Positions 22,971-33,698 of a stretch of DNA of 64,000 nucleotides are shown one piece after another. The notes under the pieces are model-generated. The model ran no database searches and was not told the origin of the DNA. It saw only the letters and a list, made by a program, of their open reading frames with translations. This DNA comes from Bactericera cockerelli (Eukaryota; Arthropoda; Insecta; Hemiptera; Triozidae): positions 5,352,374-5,416,373 of the forward strand of contig CM044957.1 in assembly GCA_024516035.1 (NCBI GenBank), written 5' to 3'. The position numbers were made by a program, and so were the translations under genes. Each line of letters begins with the position of its first letter. The first letter of the stretch is position 1.

Positions 22971-23342
22971 CACATGAATTACCTGCCGTAAGAATCGCGT
23001 GAGTCTAAGACCTGCCCCGCCTTCTTCTGCTTTCGAACGTGACACCTAGTACCTACATGTGCTGTCGGAGCTAATTGACAAACCGTTCGCTCGCTTTCGA
23101 TGAAATCCGATGCGGCGAAATTCTCAAGGCTGCTGTGCCCCTCTGTTACGAGCGAAGCTTTGGGGGTCGGGGGGGCTTTCTGTTCGAGAGAAAGCTGATA
23201 CGTCTGTCTTATTTGATTTTGTGCTCAGTAATTTGTAAGGAAAGTTTCTCAATGTTGTCAAATTTGCAACTTATTAAATGAGAAACGAGCAATACGAGCC
23301 TGTTAAGATTGAATGTCAAAGATGGGCCCTGCGACCTATTAT

Positions 23343-23530
23343 GTTGTTGTTGTAGCCAGCTTGGCTACAGCTGGAGGGGGGAATGATGGTCTCCTGCTAA
23401 CTTTATTTCAAAGTTGGCTCGTCCTGAACCACGTATTTCTATGTTGTGTGATCAACGACTAAAAGCTAGCCTGGCTTGTAAGGGTTGGCGAGTCTGTTCT
23501 CTGTTTATAGTCCTCTAGCGAGACACCTTT
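23343..23530 (+). repeat. Family E repeat
   Basis: TTGTTGTTGTAGCCAGCTTG through CTAGCCTGGCTTGTAAGGGT, ending near CTCTAGCGAGACAC. Matches the TXNL1 intron 2 copy at 14160-14410. Confidence 0.65.
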
Positions 23531-23689
23531 AAGTGAAAAAAAACTGCGACGTTACACCCAAATATACAAACAAAAAGTCCCCTTTGCCCTTGTAAAGTCT
23601 AAACTAAGTCTTGTTTATTGGAAAGTGAAATTTATTCGCAAAAAAACCAGAAATGTTATCAGCTCAATTTCGAAAAAGCCGACCGAAAA

Positions 23690-24068
23690 CAATTCTTTCT
23701 ATACCTTATAGGTGATAGAAAGTAAAAATTTCATTTCAACACAGGAGTCCCTCTACCTGTGGAAAAAATCTGGCGCTTGCGGCTAATATTTGTGGCCGCA
23801 GAATGCGGCCAATTTCAACCAAAAGTTTCGTGGTTCGCCTGGTGTATAAAATTAATTTCCACACCGAATTTCAAGTCTCTAGCTCTTAACGTTCTCGAGA
23901 TATCCTGTTCACATACAGACAGACGCACGGACCAATGTCTGAAAACAACTTTTTTGGTATCCTGAGGATATGATTCGTCCAGAAATGTGAAAAACTAGGT
24001 AGGTCAAATTTTCGACAAATAGGTACACTACTTTCCTTATTATAGGAAATAAGGAAAGTAAAAAGGTA
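23690..24068. repeat. Family F repeat ending in a TTTCCTTATT hairpin
   Basis: Contains GCGGCTAATATTTGTGGCCG and ACATACAGACAGACGCACGG. It ends in a hairpin built from ACTTTCCTTATT and AATAAGGAAAGT. The end recurs inverted at about 30695-30760 and as a scrap near 44440-44462. It is a dispersed element of unknown class. Confidence 0.5.
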
Positions 24069-24410
24069 TAAATGGCGAGGAGGAGCACTTTCAATGTCAA
24101 AGTCAGTCAAATGCGATAAGAACTTTCAATATAGTACCTAGATAGTTTTCTACATAGTACAGATATTGAGTATATACCTACGTAGCTAACAAATCACCCG
24201 CAAGCTTATCGATTCCCTATGTATTTTGAATACAGCACTTTTCCTGACATCAACTACGACGTATTTTATTCATGTCTGAACAAGATATAGGCACTCCACC
24301 AATGAAACTTTGCTCAGCAAGGGACGGCAGGGAATATTTTAATTCAAAAAGTTATTAAAAATTAATTATTTCCGCGCCATAAATTTATGTAGACTTAAAC
24401 TATTCGAAAC

Positions 24411-27400
24411 ATGCTTCGAGCAGAAAATGTGTTTTTATTAAAAAGCACCCAGACAAAGCTCTTCCTGACTTTCTATGTAATGAAAGTTTTCGGAAGCTGG
24501 CCGTACAGAATTAACTCGAAGAATTTCGCCTGTCCGGGTAAGTTGTGTTCATTTATTTTATTATCTAAGTAGGACCTAATACGAGGAGCTAAATGTGTCT
24601 GGAAGTATCTGGAAAACCTGAACAAAAAAAAAGATGTATAATGAAAATGACGTACCTATCTAGGGAAGACGGAACGTTGAATTCATCAGCTTTAAAAAAA
24701 GTTTTCATATTTGTGTTAATCACTTTCGTGAAATCACAACTACTAATTACTAAATCTACGCTGAAACCGGGACTTGAACCACCAACCTCCAGGTTACAAG
24801 TCCGCCGCCTTATCGATCAAGCTACTGAGGTAGGTCGTTGAATGCATCAGTTCACATTTTGATATCTGAAGTTAAGCAATACAGCGTGGTGAGGACAATG
24901 ATATACTTATTCTCTTTATTTAACAAAACTCAACTTCTTACAAATAGAATATCTCTTCCATTGGCTCAGTGGAAGGTAAAGAGCCTAATACACTTGCACT
25001 GATAACCTTTCAACCAAGAAACAACGCGAGCGTGGCTCTTTACTAATTTTTTTTTAGAAGACCCCCGATTTTGTCAATGAAATCCATTGTCTCGGTTGCC
25101 CAGGGCCCAAGGGTCTCCACTGCAAGGGCAACAAACTGGTGACTTTGGGCGATATTTTGGTACTTCGAATGTTTGTTCCTCGCAGCAGTTTCATCTGGGT
25201 ATCCTGGGACCAATGATTGGTGACCTATCTAGTTTCTAATCTATCCATGCTCATCATGATAATTCAAGTTCTGCTGGCTATTATTGGTCCCGCTCAGGCT
25301 GGTTAAAGTTAATTTGAGTAGCTGTGTTGTTTAACCAGCGAATGTTGGGTACAACCCTCGTGGTGTATGACCATTAGCTGAAAGATAAATCAAACCTAAC
25401 CACCATTCATTCATTAATAATGAGAAAAAAAACCTAGGACTTGAATGGGTGAACATTCAAATTCAAGACCTCGTGTTATGGCTATTGCCAGCTCAATCCA
25501 GGCTGGGTGAGGTTAATATGGGTAGCCTGTTTGTAAGTTTCCAACGAATGGAGTGTAAAACGCCGATCTCGAATGACAATTTTTTTTAAAGAAACGTTAA
25601 GCAAAAACAAAAACGGAAAAAATATTGATACCTATGATAGCATTTTTTTATTTATTTTTTTTTGGTTTCCAGAAAAGAAGATCTTCTCGACATGTCTCGT
25701 AGGATTTCTGGTCGGCCATGTCTTCCTCATCATCAACCTCCTGGTAGTGTACGATAATCTCGAATTCACCACCACCCAGTTCAAGATCCACAAGAGCTGC
25801 CTCGCGGAAGTCTGCTTCGGACCCATCTGCCGAAACCTGTGCGCCCATCTGGTAAATATTGAATGTACCAGTAGAAGTGTTTGCTCATGTGAAGGAGTTC
25901 TTCATTTTGAATACGAAAATTTCTTACAAAAAATTGCATTAGTTTTGTCTGAAAAATGAAAGAAGCCATATGGACATGTTTTAAACTGGGCAAAAGTTAG
26001 ATCACAGATTGCAATCATAAGAGCTGTATCTCTCCGAATACGAGGCACGAGATACAAGCTAACCTCGTTTGGATTTGAGGACGGAGCTGCGCTTTCGTAC
26101 ATTGAAAGTTAGATGATGAGAATGTTCTATTCTTTTTTTAAATAAAAAATATATCAAAAAAAAGTTAACATAATATGAACCAAAAAAAAAACCAGTAGAA
26201 GTCACATTGGCCAAGTAGAGTAGCCCAGTAGGCTCGCAAGTAAATTCTAAGGGTTGGGTGGATGAGATTGTCATAGGCAATAGAGATTGTCACAGATTGT
26301 GAAGTTATAGGAATATGTCCAGAAGCCCATTTCAGAAACACTTTCCACTCTTCAAATCCCCGAATCTCCGTTTCAACCGTCACACAACGCACTCTGATTG
26401 GTTTAAAAAAGAAAGAAAACAAAAAGGAAATTGTGCTACGGAACCGCTTTCGCATTACTTCAGGGCACTTTACCTTTACATCCATGCCATTCCGGAAACG
26501 AAATTGGTTCTCTGAGAAATTAATGATATCTCCAGGAACTCATTAATCCTGATCAGTTGTATAAATTAATAAGACCGGAAACTCCGATTGGTTATTGCGT
26601 TCAAATGAACCATTCAGAGTGCGTTGTGTGACAGTTAAAAGGGAGATTCGGATATTTGAATAGTAGAAAGTTTTTCTGGAATGGGCTACGGGTGTCCACT
26701 AAGATTTACTAATCCTGTTTCATAATTCGACAATTCTTTGCCTACTGAAAAGCTTTTCAATTACGAATCGGGGTTAATTTTTTTATATCTCTTAGTCTGT
26801 CCCGCTAGTTCACAGCTCAGTGGTTAAGGCGTCAAGTCGCACTGATGGTAATCCAGAGGTTGCGGGTTCAAAACGTAGCGGGGACGTGACAAAAATGATC
26901 GTGTCATTAGAATTTTGAGCTGATAATAATGAAAGTCTTGAGCTAACTTCTGGAATGAGAGAACTCGCTAGTATAAATAAGACTATATTATTATCTATTA
27001 TTACTTTATCAATCTTGCTTCAAACTCAGTGCCATTTTAATCAGTTCATAATATCTCCAGGTTATCATCTGGATGATAGATCTCCAAAATGTGACCAGCA
27101 TTCTGAACCTTCTCTACCACCGTAAACTGCGCACCCTGAACATTCTGAACAAGTCCGTCCGAATGGCGGCCATCTTCAAACTAGATCTCCCTCTGGCGTC
27201 GACCTCTGTCATCTTTTTCGTGGCTGTTCAAGTCTGCGCCTTCATTTTCCAGTGGTCCCGCGCATACTTTGCGCAATGGTACTTCGATGGTGCGTATGCC
27301 CAACTTTCGTGGTGTAACCGTTGTGACTACTGGTCGTGAGTTCGAATCCAGACTTCAGGCATAGGCAGATTTCTACAGTACAACAAATAAACCCCCTCTA

Positions 27401-30400
27401 TTTCTGTAGATTTTGATAACTCATCGATATCTTCAGAAATGGAGTTGTGAGTAATTGCATGCCAAATAAAGTTCATTTGACATGTGTAGACAATTATTGA
27501 GAAAAAAATGGAAATTCCTTGCCTACTCCGAGTTTGCAGCTATAGTCAGCATAAATCCGTTAACCCGGCCATCATCATCATAGGGTGGCGTCATCGTGAA
27601 CGATAGTAGCCAGACAGTGGAGGAATGACTCACCACTTCTACCACTGTCTTTACAAGGAGGCTAATAATTGATAAGGGCCACCAGAACCAAGCCATAGCT
27701 GGAGCACACAGCGTGTAGAATTAAGAATTGTGGAAACCACCCCCCGCCGGCCTACATCGTGGCGTCCTCAGCGCTAGTACCTATCGCAAAGGAGTCTCCT
27801 CTCCTCGTCCCTCACCCGTATCAAATGTAAACATATACATAAATAATATCAAAATGTAAACATGAACATAAATAGACCGCGAGAAATATTCTACTCCTTT
27901 GCGATGGTGTCGCGCTATGTGGCGTTTCCATGCAACTGGGGTTCGTTTCCTCACTTGTCTTCTTAATATACGCTATGACTGGAGTTCTGGCTGGAGTAAT
28001 ATTGCTGAAAAATGCTATCCCCCGTTTCAGAATTCCTCCTCACCTACTTGGAAGGAGGCTAATAATTGACAAGGGCCCCCAGAACCAAGCCTTAGCTGGA
28101 GTAAATATTGCTGAAAATTGCTATCCCCCGTTCCAGAATTCCTCCTCACCTACTTGGCAATGTCCTGCACGCTGGCCGCCAACAACCTCATCTCCCTCTG
28201 TCTGCTCATCATGGAGTACTCGCACAAGGAGATCACCCGTCAGCTGGGCGCCCTGAGCAATGTGGCGGTCACCCGAACGGTCCTCATCTCCACTCAGAAC
28301 CTGCAGCGCTTGCGTCTGCTCCACTGGCAGGTAAAAGGGTCATTGAACTCATTGATGGTGGCCTATCGAGGTGAACATTGCTGAACATTGAACAATAATT
28401 CCAAATGGACAAGGATTTTCCTTTTATCGTGGAGCCCTATAAGTGGTTTAAAGTCCTTTATCTCTTGGAGCTAGTGCTAGTATGAAACTGGCTTTTAGGG
28501 CGGAATTAATAGACGTTTTTGTAATACCTCTGTGGCACTAAGTCACGGATTATGTACTGTGTAAGATAGGGAAAACCGACGCTTGGCAATGACTTGAGTT
28601 ATAAAATTTGTCTATTAATTTCGCCCTTAGTCATGGTGGTTCTAGCCAAATCTTTGTGTGAACACATTTGGCTCTTTAAAGTCGGGGGTAAAATCACACC
28701 GATAGGAATTTATTTCATTATACAGGGTGTTTCAGAAAAGTGTGCCTTTATTTTGACCACATGTTATATGGACCATTTTATCGGGGGTCAAGTCTTGAAC
28801 AAAAAGGGCGAAAGTGCTTCATAAGGGAGATCAGTTAAACCTCCTGTGGCCGCCCCTGAGAGTGCAATGACCTCGATTTCCACATCAAATTAACGGCATG
28901 GGTCATTTTGTATTGGGAGTCGATTTTTTTTCACGTTTCAATAATTCTAACAGGTAAGGCGTAATTCTAAATTATGAAGCACTTTTGCCCTTTTTGTTAT
29001 AGACTTGACCCCCCCTAAAATGGTCCATATAACTAGTGGTTAAAATAAAGGCAAACTTTTCTGAAACACCCTGTATTTACAGGTTGTATAACAATTGACC
29101 ACTTTTTTTAACATTAGCAAATCTTCGCTAATAGTTACTAGTTATCTTCCCGTTTGGGATTTTGACCACATAATAATACGTCTTGGGCTTACTGTTGGAA
29201 TAATGGGACTTATTAGTCCTAGTCGGGTGTAATTATACTACTTCTTCGCCTCTGTTGTCCAGGTGACTTCCATCATCAAGCACATCTCCACCTGCTTTGC
29301 GTTTGACATGCTGATCGAAAGTGTGACGTCAGCGGTGCGCGTCATCTATTTCATGTTCCTCATGCTCAAGTAAGCCTTAGGGTCATCTACTTCATGTTCC
29401 TCATGCTCAAGTAAGCCTTAAGGTCATCTACTTCATGTTCCTCATGCTCAAGTAAGACTTAGGGTCATCTATTTCATGTTCCTCATGCTCAAGTAAGACT
29501 TAGGGTCATCTATTTCATGTTCCTCATGCTCAAGTAAGACTTAGGGTCATCTACTTCATGTTCCTCATGCTCAAGTAAGACTTAGGACCATCTACTTCAT
29601 GTTCCTCATGCTCAAGTAAGACTTAGGGTCATCTACTTCATGTTCCTCATGCTCAAGTAAGACTTAGGACCATCTACTTCATGTTCCTCCGACTCAAGTA
29701 AGACTTAAGACCATCTACTTCATGTTCCTCATGCTCAAGTAAGACTTAGGACCATCTACTTCATGTTCCTCAGACTCAAGTAAGACTTAGGACCATCTAC
29801 TTCATGTTCCTCATGCTCAAGTAAGACTTAGGACCATCTACTTCATGTTCCTCCGACTCAAGTAAGACTTAAGACCATCTACTTCATGTTCCTCATGCTC
29901 AAGTAAGACTTAGGACCATCTACTTCATGTTCCTCAGACTCAAGTAAGACTTAGGACCATCTACTTCATGTTCCTCATGCTCAAGTAAGACTTAGGACCA
30001 TCTACTTCATGTTCCTCATGCTCAAGTAAGACTTAGGACCATCTACTTCATGTTCCTCATGCTCAAGTAAGACTTAGGACCGTCTACTTCATGTTCCTCA
30101 GACTCAAGTAAGACTTAGGACCATCTACTTCATGTTCCTCATGCTCAAGTAAGACTTAGGACCATCTACTTCATGTTCCTCATGCTCAAGTAAGACTTAG
30201 GACCATCTACTTCATGTTCCTCATGCTCAAGTAAGACTTAGGACCGTCTACTTCATGTTCCTCAGACTCAAGTAAGACTTAGGGTCATCTACTTCATGTT
30301 CCTCATGCTCAAGTAAGACTTAGGGTCATCTACTTCATGTTCTTCAGACTCAAGTAAGACTTAGGACCATCTACTTCATGTTCCTCATGCTCAAGTAAGA

Positions 30401-30915
30401 CTTAGGGTCATCTACTTCATGTTCCTCATGCTCAAGTAAGACTTAGGGTCATCTACTTCATGTTCCTCAGACTCAAGTAAGATCTTAGGACCATCTACTT
30501 CATGTTCCTCATGCTCAAGTAAGACTTAGGGTCATCTACTTCATGTTCCTCATGCTCAAGTAAGACTTAGGGTCATCTACTTCATGTTCCTCATGCTCAA
30601 GTAAGACTTAGGACCATCTACTTCATGTTCCTCAGACTCAAGTAAGACTGCACTACTCAGTTACTCACCCAAAGTTGAGCCATTTTTTTTTTTACTTTCC
30701 TTAACCTATAATAAGGAAGGTATTGTATTCGTCGAAAATTTGACCTACCCAGTTATTTTATGTTTCATCCTGTTGTTGATAGGTTCCTCACCGATGCGTT
30801 CTACAACCCGAGCAAATCCTCAACATTCTCCGTTTTCCAATCCATTGTGTTTCTCATTTCTGTGGTGGGCAAGTTTGTGTACCTCTGCTACCGGTGTAAT
30901 CGAGTTGTTCAAGAG
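24411..30915 (+). CDS. Gustatory receptor A (7tm chemoreceptor), 6 exons, C-terminal exons not adjacent
   Basis: Exons 24411-24537, 25673-25851, 27061-27289, 28137-28330, 29263-29369 and 30783-30915 join in phase to 323 residues. The protein parallels receptor B: exon 2 shows CFGPICRNLCAHLVIIWMID against CWGPVCRNVCVHLVIVWVVY; the last exon shows FSVFQSIVFLISVVGKFVYL and CYRCNRVVQE against FSTFQ and CFRCNRVVQE. Several long hydrophobic segments fit a multi-pass insect ligand-gated cation channel in taste neurons. It ends at the phase-0 junction after VVQE, where receptor B goes on to three small exons; no own copy of the final TY-x5-QF exon was found up to 40236. Odd points: an amplified exon 5 donor, a duplicated exon 4 acceptor, and four intron positions not shared with receptor B. 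It is either an alternative 5' cassette or a 3'-truncated gene. Confidence 0.8.
24762..24838 (-). mobile_element. tRNA-like SINE head in receptor A intron 1
   Basis: On the minus strand AGTAGCTTGATCGATAAGGC and GGTTCAAGTCCCGG give A- and B-box-like elements. No full tRNA fold (an acceptor stem pairing with a CCA-proximal strand) is present, so it is read as a SINE head. Confidence 0.5.
26318..26705. mobile_element. Foldback MITE in receptor A intron 2
   Basis: 26318-26405 and the reverse complement of 26585-26705 share AGCCCATT..CAGAAA, CCGAATCTCC and GTCACACAACGCACTCTGA in order, giving long imperfect inverted repeats of about 85-100 bp. The centre includes another repeat (26435-26505, CTTCAGGGCACTTTACCTTT) also found at 47965-48010, so a second element may have landed inside. 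Confidence 0.6.
26806..26965 (+). mobile_element. SINE-B-like, tRNA-headed element in receptor A intron 2
   Basis: Head GTCCCGCTAGTTCACAGCTC, AGTGGTTAAGGCGTC, GGTAATCCAGAGGTTGCGGG then TTCAAAAC, closing with GCGGGGAC, which pairs with the GTCCCGC start. An unrelated body follows. An extra six or so bases between acceptor and D-arm argue against a working tRNA. Confidence 0.65.
27570..27705 (+). repeat. Family D repeat in receptor A intron 3
   Basis: CATCATCATAGGGTGGCGTC, GAACGATAGTAGCC, CACTGTCTTTACAAGG, then CCAGAACCAAGCC. This is the cleanest copy of the family. Confidence 0.7.
27990..28159 (+). repeat. Duplicated exon 4 acceptor region of receptor A
   Basis: 27990-28051 and 28095-28159 are near-identical: both contain ATTGCTGAAAA, GCTATCCCCCGTT, the acceptor CAG, then AATTCCTCCTCACCTACTTG. 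Between them sits a 43-bp scrap of family D (AAGGAGGCTAATAATTGAC). Use of the first acceptor (exon from 28031) reads into a stop within about 10 codons; the second (28137) gives the full exon. Confidence 0.75.
28498..28626. mobile_element. Harbinger-type MITE, copy 1
   Basis: Ends GGGCGGAATTAATAGAC and GTCTATTAATTTCGCCC are inverted repeats with one mismatch. TTA at 28495-28497 and 28627-28629 fits the TWA duplication of PIF/Harbinger elements. It is 129 bp, non-coding, in receptor A intron 4. Relatives are at 47535-47671 and 51543-59472. Confidence 0.75.
28723..29073. mobile_element. Mariner-type MITE with long inverted repeats
   Basis: TA dinucleotides flank inverted ends CAGGGTGTTTCAGAAAAG and, reverse complement, CAGGGTGTTTCAGAAAAG. 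Similarity extends inward over about 100 bases (CCTTTATTTTGACCAC, GGACCATTTTATCGGGGGTC, AAAAAGGGC). It is 351 bp with no coding region. The TA flank and ends fit a non-autonomous Tc1/mariner element. Confidence 0.75.
29340..30649 (+). repeat. 41-bp minisatellite made from the exon 5 end and donor of receptor A
   Basis: About 32 head-to-tail units of 41 bp. The unit is the last 30 bases of exon 5 (ATCTACTTCATGTTCCTC then ATGCTCAA) plus the donor GTAAGACTTAG. Two unit types alternate irregularly (ATGCTCAAG and CAGACTCAAG), as do GGGTCAT and GGACCAT at the unit start. The first unit is the true exon end. Every unit keeps a CAA|GTAAG donor. Because 41 is not a multiple of three and TAA follows each AAG, reading through the array is not coding. 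Confidence 0.95.
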
Positions 30916-31276
30916 GTAAATACTCTATAGTTTTGATGTTTGTACTTTTGATTTTTTTTTTTCTTTTCATAAATTATTTTAAAAGGGGCGCAACTTTAGG
31001 TTGTGTTATATGCCCCTTTCAAAATGGTATCATTTATTTACAAGTATAAGGAAATACAGAATAAGGAAAAGGGGTATAAATAAAAAAAAAATGTACAAGA
31101 AAGGATAAATATAAGGATATAACAAAAAAGGAAAAAGGATATAAATAAAAATATACAAGGAATATAAATATAAGTATAACAAGTTAAAATAATAAGTAGA
31201 GGGGAAAAGATATCAGAGTACAATAGAATACAAATAATAAGGAATTATTAATAATAGGAGAAGGGAAGTATTCAGG

Positions 31277-32425
31277 TTAGATTTTTTTATATACATGTAT
31301 TTCTTTTAGGAACATCATTAATTTGTCCATTTTAAAAGAAGAGTCTCCTAAAATATCCATTAATTCTTTATTAGTATAATTATATTTGATTCGGATATTT
31401 TTGTATTTTGGACAATATCTAAGAATATGATCAATTGATAATATAATGTCAGGGCAGTAAGTACATCTTGGAGGGTCAGTTTTCTCCATTAGAAATTGAT
31501 GTGTTATTAATGTATGCCCTATTCTTATTCTAGTGATTATTTTTTCTTCAAGGCGATTGTTTCTATTAGAACTCTCCCAAGGAAAAACATCTTTTTTAAT
31601 TAATTTTATTTTGTTAGGAGTGTCTATGTCATCCCACCATGTTTGCCATTCTTTTTTAACTTTATCTTTTAAATAAATTTTTAAATCAGACATGGTAATA
31701 ATGTCTATAGTATAATTATGGTTGTTGGATTTAGCTATTTGATCAACTTTCTCATTGCCAGAAATTCCACAGTGGGAAGGGATCCAAACAATAGATAGTT
31801 TAATCCCCATGGAAATTAATAAATGGCAGAGTTCTTGAATTTTTTCAATAATTGAATTTTTGGGGCATATTTTGTTCATTGACATAGTTAAGCTTTGAGA
31901 ATCAGTAAAAATAATAATTTCTTTGGATTTAGAGGAAAAATCGTATTCTGATGCATGCTTTAGACACATTTCCATAGCAATAGCTTCAGCAGTAAAGCTA
32001 GAAGATATGTTATTAAGTTTAGCACTTTTTACAATATCTAAAAATTTAAAGGCTGATCCAACGCCAGATTCACTTTTTGAGCCATCAGTATAGCAAATAA
32101 TTGCATTTTTAGATATTTTTGATAAAAATTCATTAAATTTATGTTTGAATTCTATTGGGTAGGCAGAATTTTTTTGTTGGTTTGAAATTTTATGAAAAGA
32201 GGGCAGGTTGTTTTTCCAAAAAGGAAGTAAATTATTAGATGTATGTAAGAGAGGGAAAAGAGTTTTGATATTAGGATTATTTTCATAAAATCTTAAGCTT
32301 AAAGGTTTAGTTTTACCAAAGAAAATATGTATTATATCATATTCACTAATACCCATTACTATGTCCTTCATTGGGTTTATGAATTGGAATAAAGTTTTAG
32401 CAACATAATTATTAATAAGATACAT
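31277..32425 (-). CDS. LINE ORF2 C-terminal part: RNase H and cysteine-rich end
   Basis: The open frame is 382 codons without a break. Residues about 110-235 form an RNase H domain: CYTDGSKSESGVGSA (first Asp), SFTAEAIAMEMCL (Glu), IIIFTDSQSL (Asp), and IVWIPSHCGISGNEKVDQIA. A cysteine/histidine patch near the end (CTYCPDIILSIDHILRYCP) is typical of RNase H-bearing LINEs. Reverse transcriptase is absent because the copy is 5'-truncated; the called ATG is only the first in frame after truncation. The lack of stops suggests a recent insertion. Confidence 0.8.
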   Translation of the reverse strand: MYLINNYVAKTLFQFINPMKDIVMGISEYDIIHIFFGKTKPLSLRFYENNPNIKTLFPLLHTSNNLLPFWKNNLPSFHKISNQQKNSAYPIEFKHKFNEFLSKISKNAIICYTDGSKSESGVGSAFKFLDIVKSAKLNNISSSFTAEAIAMEMCLKHASEYDFSSKSKEIIIFTDSQSLTMSMNKICPKNSIIEKIQELCHLLISMGIKLSIVWIPSHCGISGNEKVDQIAKSNNHNYTIDIITMSDLKIYLKDKVKKEWQTWWDDIDTPNKIKLIKKDVFPWESSNRNNRLEEKIITRIRIGHTLITHQFLMEKTDPPRCTYCPDIILSIDHILRYCPKYKNIRIKYNYTNKELMDILGDSSFKMDKLMMFLKEIHVYKKI

Positions 32426-32544
32426 GCGTCGATATTGTAAGGGAGGTTCGCCAGCATCAAACCTCCCTTACAATATCGACGCATGTATCTTATTAATAAT
32501 TATGTTGCTCAAACTTTATTCCAATTCATAAACCCAATGAAGGA
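32364..32544. repeat. Near-perfect palindrome, 85-bp arms, 11-base spacer
   Basis: Arms 32364-32448 and 32460-32544 differ at about one base (GTTTTAGC against GTTTGAGC read in the same sense). The spacer is CGCCAGCATCA. Both arms are LINE coding sequence. Confidence 0.9.
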
Positions 32545-33261
32545 GATACACTACTTTTTAAAGTTTGATGTTTTTGTAAATACTTCTTAATTTTCTTGTT
32601 TTGTACATCTGGATTTAGGTTTTTACTTTATAATTTTGATGTTTGTGATCTAGAATTTTGACTTTACTTTTGAATTTTGATGTTTTTGTACCTATTCTAT
32701 AATTTTTCTGTTTAGTACCTACTTCTCAATTTTGGTTTTTACTTTTTTAAATTTGATATTCATGTAAATACTTCATAATTTTGATTTTAGTACTCTTGAA
32801 TTTTGAATTCTACTATTTAAATTTTGATATTTTTGTAAATACTCCTTAATTTTGATATTTTGTACTTCTCAATTTAGGTTTTTACTTTTTCGATGAGAAA
32901 AACGTTCTTCTTGGCTATCAGTTGACAGTCCATGAGTTCTATTTTGTTTCCGGAAACTTTCTTCTGCTAGGCTGATCCTCCATTGTGGTATCAGAACTAT
33001 TTTACTGAAAATTTAGTACAGAGATTTTGAATGAATAGTTTTTTTTAAATGTCAATAACTTTATGTTTGTTTAATTTATTGGCCTGATTTGAAATAACTG
33101 AAAATTTGACTAACGTACTGTAGTTTTTCACTTATTGACTAAAGCTGATTTTTTTTCTTTTTATAATAAACTTAAATAATTGATTCCTCTCTAGAGTTTA
33201 GAAAAAAATTGACGTCTTCACAATTTATTATCCTTATTAACTAAATCCGTTAGTGTGCGTT

Positions 33262-33287
33262 AGGTGTGTGTGTGTGTGTGTGGGTGG

Positions 33288-33350
<63 letters not shown>
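33262..33350. repeat. GT and GA microsatellite
   Basis: (GT)n about 18 bases followed by (GA)n of about 55 bases. The overlapping ER-repeat open frame is an artefact. Confidence 0.95.
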
Positions 33351-33352
<2 letters not shown>

Positions 33353-33539
33353 GAAATCAGGTTTTTTTCCCAGACTAATCAGTTTAAGTGGATCCTTGAC
33401 ATGGCCGGTATTTTAATTTGCTTAGGATTTAATTTTTGTGAAGAAAAAGCAAGCTCCGTTCTGTACGCCGCTATGTCGCCGTCTATAACAAGCCATAAAG
33501 CTATAATAATATCGCCTTATTTATACTGCCCTATTAAGA

Positions 33540-33698
33540 CTATTAAGTCCCATTATTCCAGCAGTAAGCCCAAGACGTATTATTATGTGGTAAATATCCC
33601 AAATGGGAGGGTAACTTGTCATGTCCCGGCTGGGTTTCGAACCCGCGACCTCTGGATTACCAGACCGCCGCCTTTACCACTGAGCTACCGGGACAGAC
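33540..33698 (-). mobile_element. SINE-B copy, best preserved
   Basis: The minus strand starts with a near-complete tRNA-like head: GTCCCGGTAGCTCAGTGGTA, AAGGCGGCGG, TGGTAATCCAGAGGTCGCGG and GTTCGAAACCC, closing with CCGGGACA. The acceptor arms pair, but the T-stem has two mismatches. The body (ACCCTCCCATTTGGGATATT) matches 15445-15680. Confidence 0.8.

Larger units (their letters stand above)
21858..24410. other. Intergenic region between RPB6 and gustatory receptor A
   Basis: Holds a tRNA-like patch (about 22060-22110), a SINE-A (22758-22970), a family E repeat (23343-23530) and a longer dispersed repeat (23690-24068). A polyadenylation-like AATAAA lies near 22347. No gene seen. Confidence 0.65.
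30980..32544 (-). mobile_element. 5'-truncated, 5'-inverted LINE with RNase H
   Basis: The minus-strand body covers the end of an ORF2 (31277-32425) and an AT-rich 3' UTR down to about 30980. At its 5' end the element turns round: 32460-32544 repeats 32364-32448 in inverse orientation. Inversion at the 5' end is a known product of twin priming during LINE insertion. Confidence 0.7.

Noticed and set aside
25573..25959. A separate 128-residue protein
   Set aside because: Only 25673-25851 is coding, as receptor A exon 2; the rest is intron read-through.
26806..26880. tRNA gene
   Set aside because: Extra bases between acceptor and D-arm and no clear anticodon stem; part of a SINE-B-like element.
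29340..30649. CRISPR-like array
   Set aside because: Units are contiguous with no unique spacers, in a eukaryotic intron; it is a minisatellite.
31038..31223. 61-codon Y/F/L-rich membrane peptide
   Set aside because: Low-complexity 3' UTR of the RNase H LINE.
33620..33697. A functional tRNA gene on the minus strand
   Set aside because: The head is tRNA-like, but the T-stem has mismatches and it is fused to a SINE body present elsewhere.
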